NCBI RefSeq assembly: GCF_900112575.1
Contig: NZ_FOMH01000001.1
Coordinates: forward strand, 386,543-450,542
DNA: 64,000 bases
From: Flavobacterium phragmitis
GTDB taxonomy: Bacteria; Bacteroidota; Bacteroidia; Flavobacteriales; Flavobacteriaceae
Direction: 5' to 3'
The notes under the pieces are model-generated. The model was not told where the DNA came from and did no database searches. It saw nothing but the letters and a program-made list of their open reading frames with translations. Shown piece by piece: positions 50,401 to 59,225 of this stretch (its first letter is position 1; every line of letters starts with the position of its first letter). Position numbers and translations under genes: made by a program.

Positions 50401-50414
50401 TATAATAGAATTTA

Positions 50415-51731
50415 TTACAAATCAAATCCTAAATTCACGCCCAACTTCATAGCAATGATTTTAGTTATTCTTTGTTTTAATTCTGGTATTTTAATGCTTT
50501 CGATAACGGCATTTGAGAATGCGTACATCAATAAAGCTTTAGCTTCTTTTTTCGGGATTCCGCGTGACTGCATGTAGAACATTGCTGTTTCATCAAGCTG
50601 TCCAACAGTACATCCGTGAGAACATTTTACGTCATCAGCAAAAATTTCCAATTGAGGTTTTGCATTGATAGTCGCTTTGTCACTCAATAAAATGTTGTTG
50701 CTTTTTTGGAAAGCATTTGTTTTCTGAGCTTCTTTCTCAACCAAAACTTTTCCGTTGAAAACTCCAGTCGAACGATCAGAGAAAATACCTTTATAATCTT
50801 GGAAACTCTCGCAGTTTGGCTGTGCGTGGTTTACCAAAGTATAATGATCAACGTGTTGTTTGTCATTCAAGATAGAAATTCCGTTAAGCGTGCTCGTTAA
50901 TCTTTCTCCGAAATGGTAAAAGTTTAAGTTGTTGCGAGTTAAATTTCCTCCAAATGAGAAAGTATGAACAGAAGCATGACTTTCTTGCTGTTGAGATACA
51001 TAAGTATTGTCAACTAAGTTTGCTTCGCTGTTGTCATTTTGAATTTTGTAATAATCAACAATCGCACGTTTTTGAGCAAAAATCTCTGTAACTGAATTGG
51101 TTAAAACCGGATTTTCATTCAAACTTTGGTGACGCTCAATAATTTGAACATGTGAATTTTCACCCACAATAACCAAATTTCTTGGCTGAACCATTAAAGC
51201 CGATTCGTTTCCAGTTGAGAAATACATGATCTCGATTGGTTTGTCAGCTACTTTTTTCTTTGGGATATTGATAAACGCACCTTCAATTGCAAAAGCAGTA
51301 TTCAATGAAGTCAAACTGTCATCTTTACTTGCAATTTGATTAAAGTACGTATCAATAACCATTTTATATTTTGGTTTGGTCAATGCCGATGACATTAAGC
51401 AAACATCGATTCCGTCATGCGTTGTAGAAGACAAATGCGAACTGAAAACGCCATCAATAAATACTAATTTGTATGTATCAATTTCGTGTAAAAAGTATTT
51501 TTTTACCTGATTAAATTCGATTGCATTTTCCTGCTTTGGAAAAACCGTAAAGTCATTTTTTAAGATGGCATTTAGCGATGTATATTTCCAAGCTTCTTCT
51601 TTTTTGGTTGGGAAACCTTTATTTTCGAAGTTTTTTAAAGCATTTGTGCGTATGTCATGTAAATCTGAATGTACATCGACACGCTCTTCAAAAGCCATAA
51701 AAGACGATACTAATTTTTCTTTTAAATCCAT
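50415..51731 (-). CDS. sufD: Fe-S cluster assembly scaffold SufD
   Basis: A 438-residue SufBCD scaffold subunit. The beta-helix region contains FKKEEAWKYTSL-like wording (FPTKKEEAWKYTSLNAILK) and LTNSVTEIFAQKRAIVDYYKIQND. The C-terminal catalytic-like KCSHGCTVGQLDETAMFYMQSRGIPKKEAKALLMYAFSNAVIESI carries the conserved His. It is 66 bp after sufC, with AACTGTA repeats in the gap, and ends at a terminator. Confidence 0.92.
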   Translation of the reverse strand: MDLKEKLVSSFMAFEERVDVHSDLHDIRTNALKNFENKGFPTKKEEAWKYTSLNAILKNDFTVFPKQENAIEFNQVKKYFLHEIDTYKLVFIDGVFSSHLSSTTHDGIDVCLMSSALTKPKYKMVIDTYFNQIASKDDSLTSLNTAFAIEGAFINIPKKKVADKPIEIMYFSTGNESALMVQPRNLVIVGENSHVQIIERHQSLNENPVLTNSVTEIFAQKRAIVDYYKIQNDNSEANLVDNTYVSQQQESHASVHTFSFGGNLTRNNLNFYHFGERLTSTLNGISILNDKQHVDHYTLVNHAQPNCESFQDYKGIFSDRSTGVFNGKVLVEKEAQKTNAFQKSNNILLSDKATINAKPQLEIFADDVKCSHGCTVGQLDETAMFYMQSRGIPKKEAKALLMYAFSNAVIESIKIPELKQRITKIIAMKLGVNLGFDL

Positions 51732-51797
51732 TTCTTTAGTTGTAAGTTATGAGTTATGAGTTATGAGTTTTTGCAAACTGTAAACTGTAACTGTAAA

Positions 51798-52544
51798 CTA
51801 GTTTTCTGCTTTGATCCAATCGTATCCTTTTTCTTCTAATTCGTAAGCTAATTCTTTTCCACCAGATTTTACGATTCTACCGTTATAAAGAACGTGAACG
51901 AAATCAGGAACGATATAGTCTAATAAACGTTGATAGTGTGTAATTACGATAATAGCGTTTTTGTCGCTTTTTAATTTGTTTACACCATTTGCAACGATTC
52001 TTAAAGCATCGATATCAAGACCAGAATCGGTTTCGTCAAGGATAGCTAATTTTGGCTCTAACATTGCCATTTGGAAAATCTCGTTTCTTTTTTTCTCTCC
52101 TCCAGAAAAACCTTCATTAAGAGAACGAGAAAGAAATTTACGGTCGATTTCTAACAATTCCGATTTCTCACGAATTACTTTCAACATTTCGTTAGCTGGC
52201 ATTTCTTCTTGTCCGTTTGCTTTACGAGTTTCGTTGATAGCCGTTTTCATGAAATTAGTAACGCTAACTCCAGGAATTTCTACCGGATATTGAAAAGAAA
52301 GGAAAACACCTTTATGTGCTCTCTCTTCAGGAGCTAAATCAGCAAGATCTTCTCCGTCAAGGATAACTTCACCATCTGTTACTTCATAGTTTTCGTTTCC
52401 TGCAATAACAGCAGAAAGCGTACTTTTTCCAGAACCGTTTGGTCCCATGATAGCGTGAACTTCTCCAGCTTTAACTTCTATATTAATTCCTTTAAGGATT
52501 TCTTTATCACCAATCGCGGCGTGAAGGTTTTTTATTGATAACAT
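51798..52544 (-). CDS. sufC: Fe-S assembly ATPase SufC
   Basis: ABC-type ATPase (248 residues) that drives the SufBCD complex. Walker A GPNGSGKSTL, signature GFSGGEKKRNEIFQ, Walker B LAILDETDSGLDIDAL and the switch His in ITHYQRLLDYI are all present. The length is normal. It lies between the YoeB pseudogene and sufD. Confidence 0.95.
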   Translation of the reverse strand: MLSIKNLHAAIGDKEILKGINIEVKAGEVHAIMGPNGSGKSTLSAVIAGNENYEVTDGEVILDGEDLADLAPEERAHKGVFLSFQYPVEIPGVSVTNFMKTAINETRKANGQEEMPANEMLKVIREKSELLEIDRKFLSRSLNEGFSGGEKKRNEIFQMAMLEPKLAILDETDSGLDIDALRIVANGVNKLKSDKNAIIVITHYQRLLDYIVPDFVHVLYNGRIVKSGGKELAYELEEKGYDWIKAEN

Positions 52545-52609
52545 CTTATTTATTTGAAAATTTAGATAATTTGAAATTCGAAAATTTCAAGATTGCTATT
52601 TTTTTATTT

Positions 52610-52882
52610 TTATTCGTAATGTCCTTTTAATGAAAGGATATTTAATATTTCTATTGTGTCTTCGTCAATAATCTCGTAAATTAATCTATGCTCTCTGTCA
52701 ATTCTTCTGGATCATACTCCCGATAAATTATACTTCAATTGTTCTGGTTTTCCAATTCCATCGAAAGGATGAAGTTGAATATCTTCGACTAAAGCATTAA
52801 TTTTTCTTAAGATGTTTTTATTTCCAGATTTGACCCAAAAATCTAAATCTTTTTTGGCTTTTGGAGTAAAAATTACTTGCAT
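52610..52882 (-). pseudogene. YoeB-like toxin gene with an in-frame TGA
   Basis: The frame from ATG at 52880-52882 encodes 90 residues of a Txe/YoeB-type RNA interferase: VIFTPKAKKDLDFWVKSGNK, then QLHPFDGIGKPEQLKYNLSG, then SRRIDREHRLIYEIIDEDTI, ending KGHYE. A TGA stop stands at codon 57 (52712-52714) at a position where YoeB proteins carry Trp (GVWSRRI-like). A single TGG-to-TGA change explains it. The rest of the gene is fully open and conserved, so inactivation looks recent, unless there is a sequencing error. Its antitoxin gene overlaps by 10 bp. It interrupts the suf cluster between sufB and sufC. Confidence 0.8.
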
Positions 52883-53079
52883 AAATCCCGTAATTCTTCC
52901 ATTGTCATTTTTATGCCCCTACCTTCCTTTATATCTTTTTGCCCTTGTAAAATCTCTTTTACAAACTCAGGATTGTATGGTTTTTCATTTTCTTCGACAA
53001 TTTCGAAACCAAGAGATTTTGCCAGTGATTGAAAAACTGGAAAATCTTTTTTCTTTACATTTTTTAAGATTAGATCCAT
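52873..53079 (-). CDS. DUF2683-like antitoxin of the YoeB-type pair
   Basis: A 68-residue protein (MDLILKNVKKKDFPVFQSLAKSLGFEIVEE, then YNPEFVKEILQGQKDIKEGRGIKMTMEELRDLCK). The C-terminal tail typically wraps the toxin. It starts 13 bp after sufB and overlaps the toxin start by 10 bp, the classic order (antitoxin first). It is intact. The family name is from memory. Confidence 0.7.
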   Translation of the reverse strand: MDLILKNVKKKDFPVFQSLAKSLGFEIVEENEKPYNPEFVKEILQGQKDIKEGRGIKMTMEELRDLCK

Positions 53080-53092
53080 ACTATTATTTTTA

Positions 53093-54541
53093 TTATCCTA
53101 CAGAACCTTCTAAAGAAATCTCTAATAATTTTTGAGCCTCAACAGCAAATTCCATTGGAAGTTTGTTCAAGACATCTTTACTGAAACCATTTACAATTAA
53201 GGCAATCGCTTTTTCAGTCGGAATACCTCTTTGGTTGCAATAGAAAACCTGATCTTCTCCAATTTTACTTGTAGTTGCTTCGTGCTCGATTTTTGCAGAT
53301 GGATTTTTACTTTCGATGTATGGGAAAGTATGAGCTCCACAGTTATTACCCATTAATAAAGAATCACACTGAGAAAAGTTTCTAGCGTTCTCAGCTCTTG
53401 GAGAAATCTGCACTAAACCACGGTAACTGTTTTGTGATTTTCCAGCCGAAATACCTTTAGAAATAATAGTCGATTTAGTATTTTTTCCTAAATGGATCAT
53501 TTTTGTTCCAGTATCCGCTTGTTGAAAATTATTGGTAACAGCAATCGAATAAAATTCTCCTACTGAATTATCTCCTTTTAATACACAAGAAGGATATTTC
53601 CAAGTTACAGCAGAACCAGTTTCAACTTGTGTCCATGAAATTTTAGCGTTTGTTTCGCATAAACCTCTTTTGGTTACAAAGTTGTAAACCCCACCTTTTC
53701 CTTCTTTATTTCCAGGGAACCAGTTTTGAACTGTAGAATATTTAATTTCAGCATCATCCAAAGCGATTAATTCAACCACAGCAGCGTGTAATTGGTTTTC
53801 ATCACGGCTTGGAGCTGTACATCCTTCAAGGTATGAAACGTAGCTTCCTTCATCAGCAATAACTAGCGTTCTTTCAAATTGTCCGGTTCCTGCTTGATTA
53901 ATTCTGAAATAAGTTGAAAGTTCCATTGGGCATTTAACGCCTTTTGGAATATAACAGAAACTTCCGTCAGAGAAAACTGCTGAGTTTAATGCTGCGTAGA
54001 AGTTGTCTTTTTGAGGTACAACGGTTCCTAAATATTTTTTTACTAATTCAGGATGTTCTTTGATAGCTTCAGAAATCGGGCAGAAAATAATTCCTTTTTC
54101 AGCCAAAGTTTTTTTGAAAGTTGTTGCTACCGAAACAGAATCGACAACAATATCCATTGCGATATTGTTCATCTTTTTTTGTTCGTCGATAGAAATTCCC
54201 AGTTTTTTGTACATCTCTAATAACTCTGGATCAACATCATCTAAAGTTTTATTAGGATCTACTTGTTTTGGAGCAGAATAGTAAGAGATAGCCTGAAAGT
54301 CTGGTTTTTCGTATTGTACGTTTGCCCATTCTGGTTCAATCATTTCTTTCCAAGCGCGGAAAGCCTCGATGCGCCATTCGGTCATCCATTCAGGTTCTTC
54401 TTTTTTAAGAGAAATAGCTCTTACAATCTCTTCGTTTAAGCCAATAGGGAAAGTTTCAGATTCTATATTGGTATAAAATCCGTATTCATATTCTTTAGTT
54501 TCCAGTTCGATTTTTAAATCGTCTTCGGTGTATTTGCTCAT
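53093..54541 (-). CDS. sufB: Fe-S cluster assembly protein SufB
   Basis: A 482-residue scaffold subunit. It has [20 protein letters not shown], the catalytic [29 protein letters not shown]-type beta-helix wording such as [23 protein letters not shown], and [34 protein letters not shown] at the C-terminus. The length is normal. It follows sufA by 85 bp and precedes the toxin-antitoxin insert by 13 bp. Confidence 0.95.
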   Translation of the reverse strand: MSKYTEDDLKIELETKEYEYGFYTNIESETFPIGLNEEIVRAISLKKEEPEWMTEWRIEAFRAWKEMIEPEWANVQYEKPDFQAISYYSAPKQVDPNKTLDDVDPELLEMYKKLGISIDEQKKMNNIAMDIVVDSVSVATTFKKTLAEKGIIFCPISEAIKEHPELVKKYLGTVVPQKDNFYAALNSAVFSDGSFCYIPKGVKCPMELSTYFRINQAGTGQFERTLVIADEGSYVSYLEGCTAPSRDENQLHAAVVELIALDDAEIKYSTVQNWFPGNKEGKGGVYNFVTKRGLCETNAKISWTQVETGSAVTWKYPSCVLKGDNSVGEFYSIAVTNNFQQADTGTKMIHLGKNTKSTIISKGISAGKSQNSYRGLVQISPRAENARNFSQCDSLLMGNNCGAHTFPYIESKNPSAKIEHEATTSKIGEDQVFYCNQRGIPTEKAIALIVNGFSKDVLNKLPMEFAVEAQKLLEISLEGSVG

Positions 54542-54626
54542 TATTTTGTTTATTGTCTAAAGTTTTGAAGTCTAAAATTAAAAAGTCAATTCAAGTCGTT
54601 ATGACTTTATAACTTTCAGCTTTTGA

Positions 54627-54956
54627 CTAAAGAGAGAATGACTCTCCACATCCGCAAGTTCTGCTTGCATTTGGATTATTGAAAACAAATCCTTTTCCGT
54701 TTAATCCGCCAGAGAATTCTAAAATTGTTCCAGCTAGATAAAGAAAAGATTTTTTTTCGACAGCAATAGATATATCGTTGTCTACGAATACTTTATCGTC
54801 TTCGTTTTTGGTTTTATCAAATTTTAATTCATATGATAAACCAGAGCATCCGCCGCTTTTAACACCAACTCTTACGTAGTCGTGCGCAGCATCAAAACCG
54901 TCGTCTTTCATTAAGTCGATGATTTTCTTTTTGGCAGTATCAGAAACTTTTATCAT
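54627..54956 (-). CDS. sufA: HesB/IscA-type Fe-S assembly protein SufA
   Basis: A 109-residue A-type carrier that receives clusters and hands them on. It has RVGVKSGGCSGLSYELKFD with the first Cys in GGCSG, and the CGCGESF tail with the C-x-C pair. It is the first gene of the suf cluster on this strand. Upstream 330 bp are AT-rich; no IscR/SufR-type regulator gene is in the window. Confidence 0.92.
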   Translation of the reverse strand: MIKVSDTAKKKIIDLMKDDGFDAAHDYVRVGVKSGGCSGLSYELKFDKTKNEDDKVFVDNDISIAVEKKSFLYLAGTILEFSGGLNGKGFVFNNPNASRTCGCGESFSL

Positions 54957-55289
54957 TGTTCTTAGATGTTTATTTTTTAATGAGCATTTTGCAGCTGTAA
55001 TGAATTTAGTACAGATTTAAAACGCTAATTTTCAATGTTAAATAGAAATTGTCTGCAAAGATACGACTTAAAAACCTTTTTCCATAACGGTTCACATTAT
55101 TATAACAAATGTTAAAATAGATATTACTTATTTTGGCAAAATCCAGTCTCTAAAAAACGTCTAAAATTAGAATTCGGCAATTTTTTTATTTTAAGCTGCA
55201 AATATCGTTTGTAAATGTTAAAAAACAAGTATTTATACTCATTACAAGGAAAATTTAATTGGTACTTTTGCAAAAAATTGTGAATAATT

Positions 55290-56216
55290 ATGAAAAAACA
55301 AAATAAAATTGCTTGGTACAAACCTTTATTCATATTAATTTTTGTTTTGGGATTGGGAGCATGCGTATTAGTTTTTAGTAATGAGGCTGAGTATAACGAA
55401 AATCTATCTAGAGAAACTGGCGTAGTAGAAGAATTCTTATATGAAAATAAAGAAACAAAGGAACAAAAGAATATTTTAGATTCGTTAATTACATTAAAAG
55501 CGGCTTATGATATTGCAATCCAAGAAAAAACGGCTTTATCTGAGCAATTAGAATTGGAACGAAGAAATGTAGAGAATTTAATGGAAATCATTAAAACGTC
55601 TCAAAATCCTTCATCAGCACAGCTTAAAGTATTTCGATCACAACTTTCAGATTCGAAATTGGCATTAGAAAATAAGATAGTAGAGATTAAAAAACTGAAA
55701 TCTCAGAATAAAAATTTGTTGACAGAAATTGAAAGCCAAAATGTTGTCATGTACAAGCAAAAGGCTGAAAATGATACTTTAATTTTAAAACAAAAGAAAC
55801 TGGAATCGACATTGAAAGATGCATCGAAACTTTCTTTGAGTGCTTTTAAAGTTATTGCGCTTCGTGAAAAAAACTCTGGCGCAGAATTGGAAACAAATAA
55901 AGCTAAAAACACGAAAAAACTAAAAGCTAGTTTTACGGTTAACGGAAATGCAGTGGCCAAAACGGGTAGAAAAGTTTTTTATATTCAGGTTTTAGACCAA
56001 AAAAATACAGTTTTAGGAGACAATAAATTGATTGAGTTCGGAAATGATAAGGCTTTGGTTTATAGTTTTATTGTTAGTACAGACTTTCAAGGTAAGTCGG
56101 TTAATGTGTACGGCGTTCTAAATGCAAATGAAATTCCGTTTAAAAAAGGAACTTATTTTGTCAATTTCTTTGACAAGCAGGAAATAATGGGAAGTGCTTC
56201 AATCACATTAGAGTAA
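55290..56216 (+). CDS. Membrane-anchored coiled-coil protein
   Basis: A 308-residue protein: one hydrophobic segment (about residues 11-30, FILIFVLGLGACVLVF), a long coiled coil (about 58-190, with EKTALSEQLELERRNVENLMEIIK and LALENKIVEIKKLKSQNKNLLTEIE), and a C-terminal beta-domain (KLKASFTVNGNAVAKTGRKVFYIQVLD to NFFDKQEIMGSASITLE). It probably reaches from the membrane into the periplasm. TACTTTTG at 55263-55270 is a -7 box close to the start. Family not recognised. Confidence 0.65.
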   Translation: MKKQNKIAWYKPLFILIFVLGLGACVLVFSNEAEYNENLSRETGVVEEFLYENKETKEQKNILDSLITLKAAYDIAIQEKTALSEQLELERRNVENLMEIIKTSQNPSSAQLKVFRSQLSDSKLALENKIVEIKKLKSQNKNLLTEIESQNVVMYKQKAENDTLILKQKKLESTLKDASKLSLSAFKVIALREKNSGAELETNKAKNTKKLKASFTVNGNAVAKTGRKVFYIQVLDQKNTVLGDNKLIEFGNDKALVYSFIVSTDFQGKSVNVYGVLNANEIPFKKGTYFVNFFDKQEIMGSASITLE

Positions 56217-56287
56217 TAGTTTTAATACTTATTTGTAGTAAAAGGAGTTTGTATTTCCTAGCTTTGTTCTTTTAGAAAATCTTACTC

Positions 56288-57145
56288 ATGAAACTTTACC
56301 CAATCGAATCTGGAAATTTTAAATTAGACGGAGGTGCTATGTTTGGTGTGGTTCCGAAAACCATTTGGAATAAAACAAATCCTGCCGATGCTAATAATTT
56401 AATTGATATTGCTGCACGCTGTTTATTAATTGAAGATGGAAATCGTTTAATTTTAATTGATACCGGAATGGGCGATAAACAATCGGAGAAATTCTTCGGG
56501 TATTATTCGCTTTGGGGATCACATACCTTAGATAAATCGTTGGCAAAACATGGTTTTCATCGCGACGATATTACAGATGTTTTTATGACACACCTGCATT
56601 TTGATCATTGCGGAGGAAGTGTACAATGGAATGCTGATAAAACTGGTTATGAACCTGCTTTTAAAAATGCAAAATTCTGGACAAATGAAAACCATTGGGA
56701 ATGGGCAACAAAACCTAATGCTCGTGAAAAAGCTTCTTTTTTGTCTGAAAATATTCTGCCAATGCAGGAAAGCGGACAGCTCAATTTTATTGCAAGACCA
56801 GAATCTGATTTTGGGTTTTCGGCAGCATTGGGTTTTGACATCTATTACGTTGATGGTCATACCGAAAAGCAAATGATTCCGTATATTAAGTATCAGGATA
56901 AAACGATTGTCTTTTGTGCCGATTTATTGGCTACAGCTGGACATATTCCGCTTCCTTATGTTATGGGATATGATACAAGACCTTTGCTGACAATGCCAGA
57001 AAAATCAAAATTTTTGAATTTGGCTGCAGATCAAAATCATTATTTGTTTTTAGAACATGATGCGCACAATCAAATCATTACAGTTGAACATACTGAAAAA
57101 GGCGTTCGATTGAAAGAAGTTTTTACCTGCGAAGAAATCCTTTAA
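56288..57145 (+). CDS. MBL-fold metallo-hydrolase
   Basis: A 285-residue metallo-beta-lactamase-fold enzyme. The HxHxDH motif is in FMTHLHFDHCGG (about residues 98-109). Further ligands are in YVDGHTEKQMI and FCADLLATAGH and the late EHDAH. Start MKLYPIESGNFKLDGGAMFGVVPKTIW resembles proteins annotated as quorum-quenching or MBL hydrolases, but the substrate is not clear. TAGCTTTG at 56259-56266 is a -7 consensus box. Confidence 0.83.
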   Translation: MKLYPIESGNFKLDGGAMFGVVPKTIWNKTNPADANNLIDIAARCLLIEDGNRLILIDTGMGDKQSEKFFGYYSLWGSHTLDKSLAKHGFHRDDITDVFMTHLHFDHCGGSVQWNADKTGYEPAFKNAKFWTNENHWEWATKPNAREKASFLSENILPMQESGQLNFIARPESDFGFSAALGFDIYYVDGHTEKQMIPYIKYQDKTIVFCADLLATAGHIPLPYVMGYDTRPLLTMPEKSKFLNLAADQNHYLFLEHDAHNQIITVEHTEKGVRLKEVFTCEEIL

Positions 57146-57154
57146 ATAGAAAAT

Positions 57155-57195
57155 AAAAAATCCCATTTTCAACTTAATGAAAATGGGATTTTTAG
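57155..57195. terminator. Terminator after the MBL hydrolase gene
   Basis: AATCCCATTTTC/GAAAATGGGATT form a 12-bp stem with A/T tails on both sides. Works in both directions. Confidence 0.85.
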
Positions 57196-57524
57196 TTTAA
57201 CAAATTATAATTATTCTAAAATTATTTTTTTTTCGCAGAAGTGGCATCTCCATTGATTAAATGTATATAGTAAATTCCTTTTTATGAACATGCAAAGATT
57301 TATTGGTTATTTTTTATACACTTTGTAATGTTGAAATTCTTTTCAAAAAAGTTCTTCCATTTAGATTTTTAACTGTTTAATTGTTTGTTTTTTAGTTATT
57401 TGTGTTGTAGTGATTTGATTATAATTTCATCAAAATTTCATAACACATTGTTAATGGTTAGCTTTTTGTAACAAAAAAGCATAATTTAGACCCATCTTTT
57501 AACTTTACAATTATTTATAAATAG
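57196..57524. other. Spacer between MBL and S8 peptidase genes
   Basis: About 330 bp of AT-rich sequence. It contains a minus-strand sorting-signal-like remnant (57223-57282). TAACTTTA (about 57498-57505) is a near-consensus -7 box for the S8 gene. Nothing else is visible. Confidence 0.5.
57223..57282 (-). pseudogene. Remnant resembling a type IX secretion C-terminal signal
   Basis: The minus strand reads KGIYYIHLINGDATSAKKK then a stop, close to the usual end of type IX secretion type-A sorting domains (GxYxVxIxxxxxxxxKKxxx). An in-frame stop lies directly upstream of the Lys-Gly, so only about 19 codons survive. It follows no intact gene on that strand, so it may be the last trace of a deleted secreted protein gene. 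Chance resemblance cannot be excluded. Confidence 0.35.
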
Positions 57525-59162
57525 ATGAGTCATATAAAACCTATTAAATTATCTGCTTTTGCATTACTTGTATTAGCAGGCTGTAGTGCAAGTTTGCAAG
57601 CACAAAAATCAGCGCCAAAACAACCAATCGTTGCTCCTTTGGCAGTGGTGAAAAAAGCACCAGTTAGTGAAAATGAATTAAAAAGATGGAGTCATTTAGA
57701 TTTAGTAAAAGATTCTATTCCGGGAATGAGTGTTGACAGAGCTTGGGCTGAATTACTTCAAGGTAAAAAAGGACAGAAAGTTATTGTAGGTATTGTAGAT
57801 TCTGGGGTAGATATTGAGCACGAAGATCTTCAGGGGATGATCTGGACTAATACTAAAGAAATTCCTGGCAATGGAATCGATGACGATAAAAACGGATTTA
57901 TCGATGATATCCACGGATGGAACTTTCTTGGAAACGCGGTTAACGAAAATCTGGAAATGACTCGTATCGTTAAAAAAGGCGATGACGGTTCTGCTCAGTA
58001 TAAAGCAGCTTTAGCACAATATAATGAAAAATACGAAGAGGCGTTGAAGGATAAAGAACAAGTAGATTTTTTACTTGATGTTCATAATACAATCAAAAAA
58101 GAACTGAATAAAGCAGACTATAAATCAGAAGATTTAAGTAAAATTACTTCAGCAGATCCAAAAGTTTTAGAATGTAAAAGAATCATGACTCAGATTTTCA
58201 CAAATGCTGGGCCAACTTTTGATCCAGAAGCTGATTTTGGAGAATATAAAGAGCAAGTTTACGATCAATTAAACTATAACTTAAACAAAGAGTTTGACGG
58301 AAGAAAAATCGTAGGTGATAATCCGGAAGACATTAAAGATGCTCATTACGGAAACAATATCGTTTTTGGTCCAGATAAAGAAAAAGCGCTTCACGGAACT
58401 CACGTTGCTGGAATTATTGCGCAAATTCGCGGGAATAATTTAGGTGGAGACGGAGTAGCTTCGCCAAATGTAGAAATCCTGACAGTTAGAGCTGTGCCGG
58501 ATGGGGATGAGTATGATAAAGATATTGCTTTAGCAATTCGTTATGCAGTAGATAATGGGGCGAAAGTAATCAACGGAAGTTTTGGAAAAAGCTTTTCTCC
58601 GCACAAACAATGGGTTTACGATGCTATTAAATATGCAGCTAAAAAAGACGTTTTAATTGTTCATGCTGCAGGAAACGATGGTTATAATATTGATGAAGCA
58701 AAAAACATCAATTATCCAAACGACTCTGAAGACAACGTAAAAGAATTTGCAGACAATTTAATTACTATTGGAGCAATTAATAAAGAATATGGAGAAAATG
58801 TAATCGCACCATTTTCAAACTTCGGAAAAATAAATGTAGACGTTTTTGCCCCAGGAGAAGAAATCTATGCAACAGTTCCAAACAACAAATACAAATATTT
58901 GCAAGGAACTTCAATGGCATCTCCAAACGCGGCAGGTGTAGCGGCGTTAATTCGTTCTTACTATCCAAAATTAAAAGCGGCTCAAGTTAAAAAGATTTTA
59001 ATGGATTCTGGTGTGGCACTTCCTTCTAAAGTTGTTTTAGGAAAAAGTGAAAATCCGGGAGAAAAACCAGCAGCTGTTTCCTCTGTAGAATCATCAAAAA
59101 CTGCGAAGATGGTAAACGCTTATAATGCTTTATTAATGGCAGAAAAAATGTCTAAAAAGTAA
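57525..59162 (+). CDS. S8 family serine peptidase (subtilase), lipoprotein
   Basis: A 545-residue subtilisin-like peptidase. Lipobox LAGC at Cys20. The catalytic triad is visible: Asp92 in GIVDSGVDIEHEDL, His290 in HGTHVAG and Ser463 in GTSMASPNAAG. The long Asp-to-His spacer contains a helical insert (about 140-260). It is surface- or periplasm-anchored. The M1 peptidase gene begins 63 bp downstream and may be co-transcribed. Confidence 0.92.
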   Translation: MSHIKPIKLSAFALLVLAGCSASLQAQKSAPKQPIVAPLAVVKKAPVSENELKRWSHLDLVKDSIPGMSVDRAWAELLQGKKGQKVIVGIVDSGVDIEHEDLQGMIWTNTKEIPGNGIDDDKNGFIDDIHGWNFLGNAVNENLEMTRIVKKGDDGSAQYKAALAQYNEKYEEALKDKEQVDFLLDVHNTIKKELNKADYKSEDLSKITSADPKVLECKRIMTQIFTNAGPTFDPEADFGEYKEQVYDQLNYNLNKEFDGRKIVGDNPEDIKDAHYGNNIVFGPDKEKALHGTHVAGIIAQIRGNNLGGDGVASPNVEILTVRAVPDGDEYDKDIALAIRYAVDNGAKVINGSFGKSFSPHKQWVYDAIKYAAKKDVLIVHAAGNDGYNIDEAKNINYPNDSEDNVKEFADNLITIGAINKEYGENVIAPFSNFGKINVDVFAPGEEIYATVPNNKYKYLQGTSMASPNAAGVAALIRSYYPKLKAAQVKKILMDSGVALPSKVVLGKSENPGEKPAAVSSVESSKTAKMVNAYNALLMAEKMSKK

Positions 59163-59225
59163 ACATAAATACACTATTAATTTAATGGAAGAGTTCGCAC
59201 TCTTCCATTTTCTATACATATCAAT

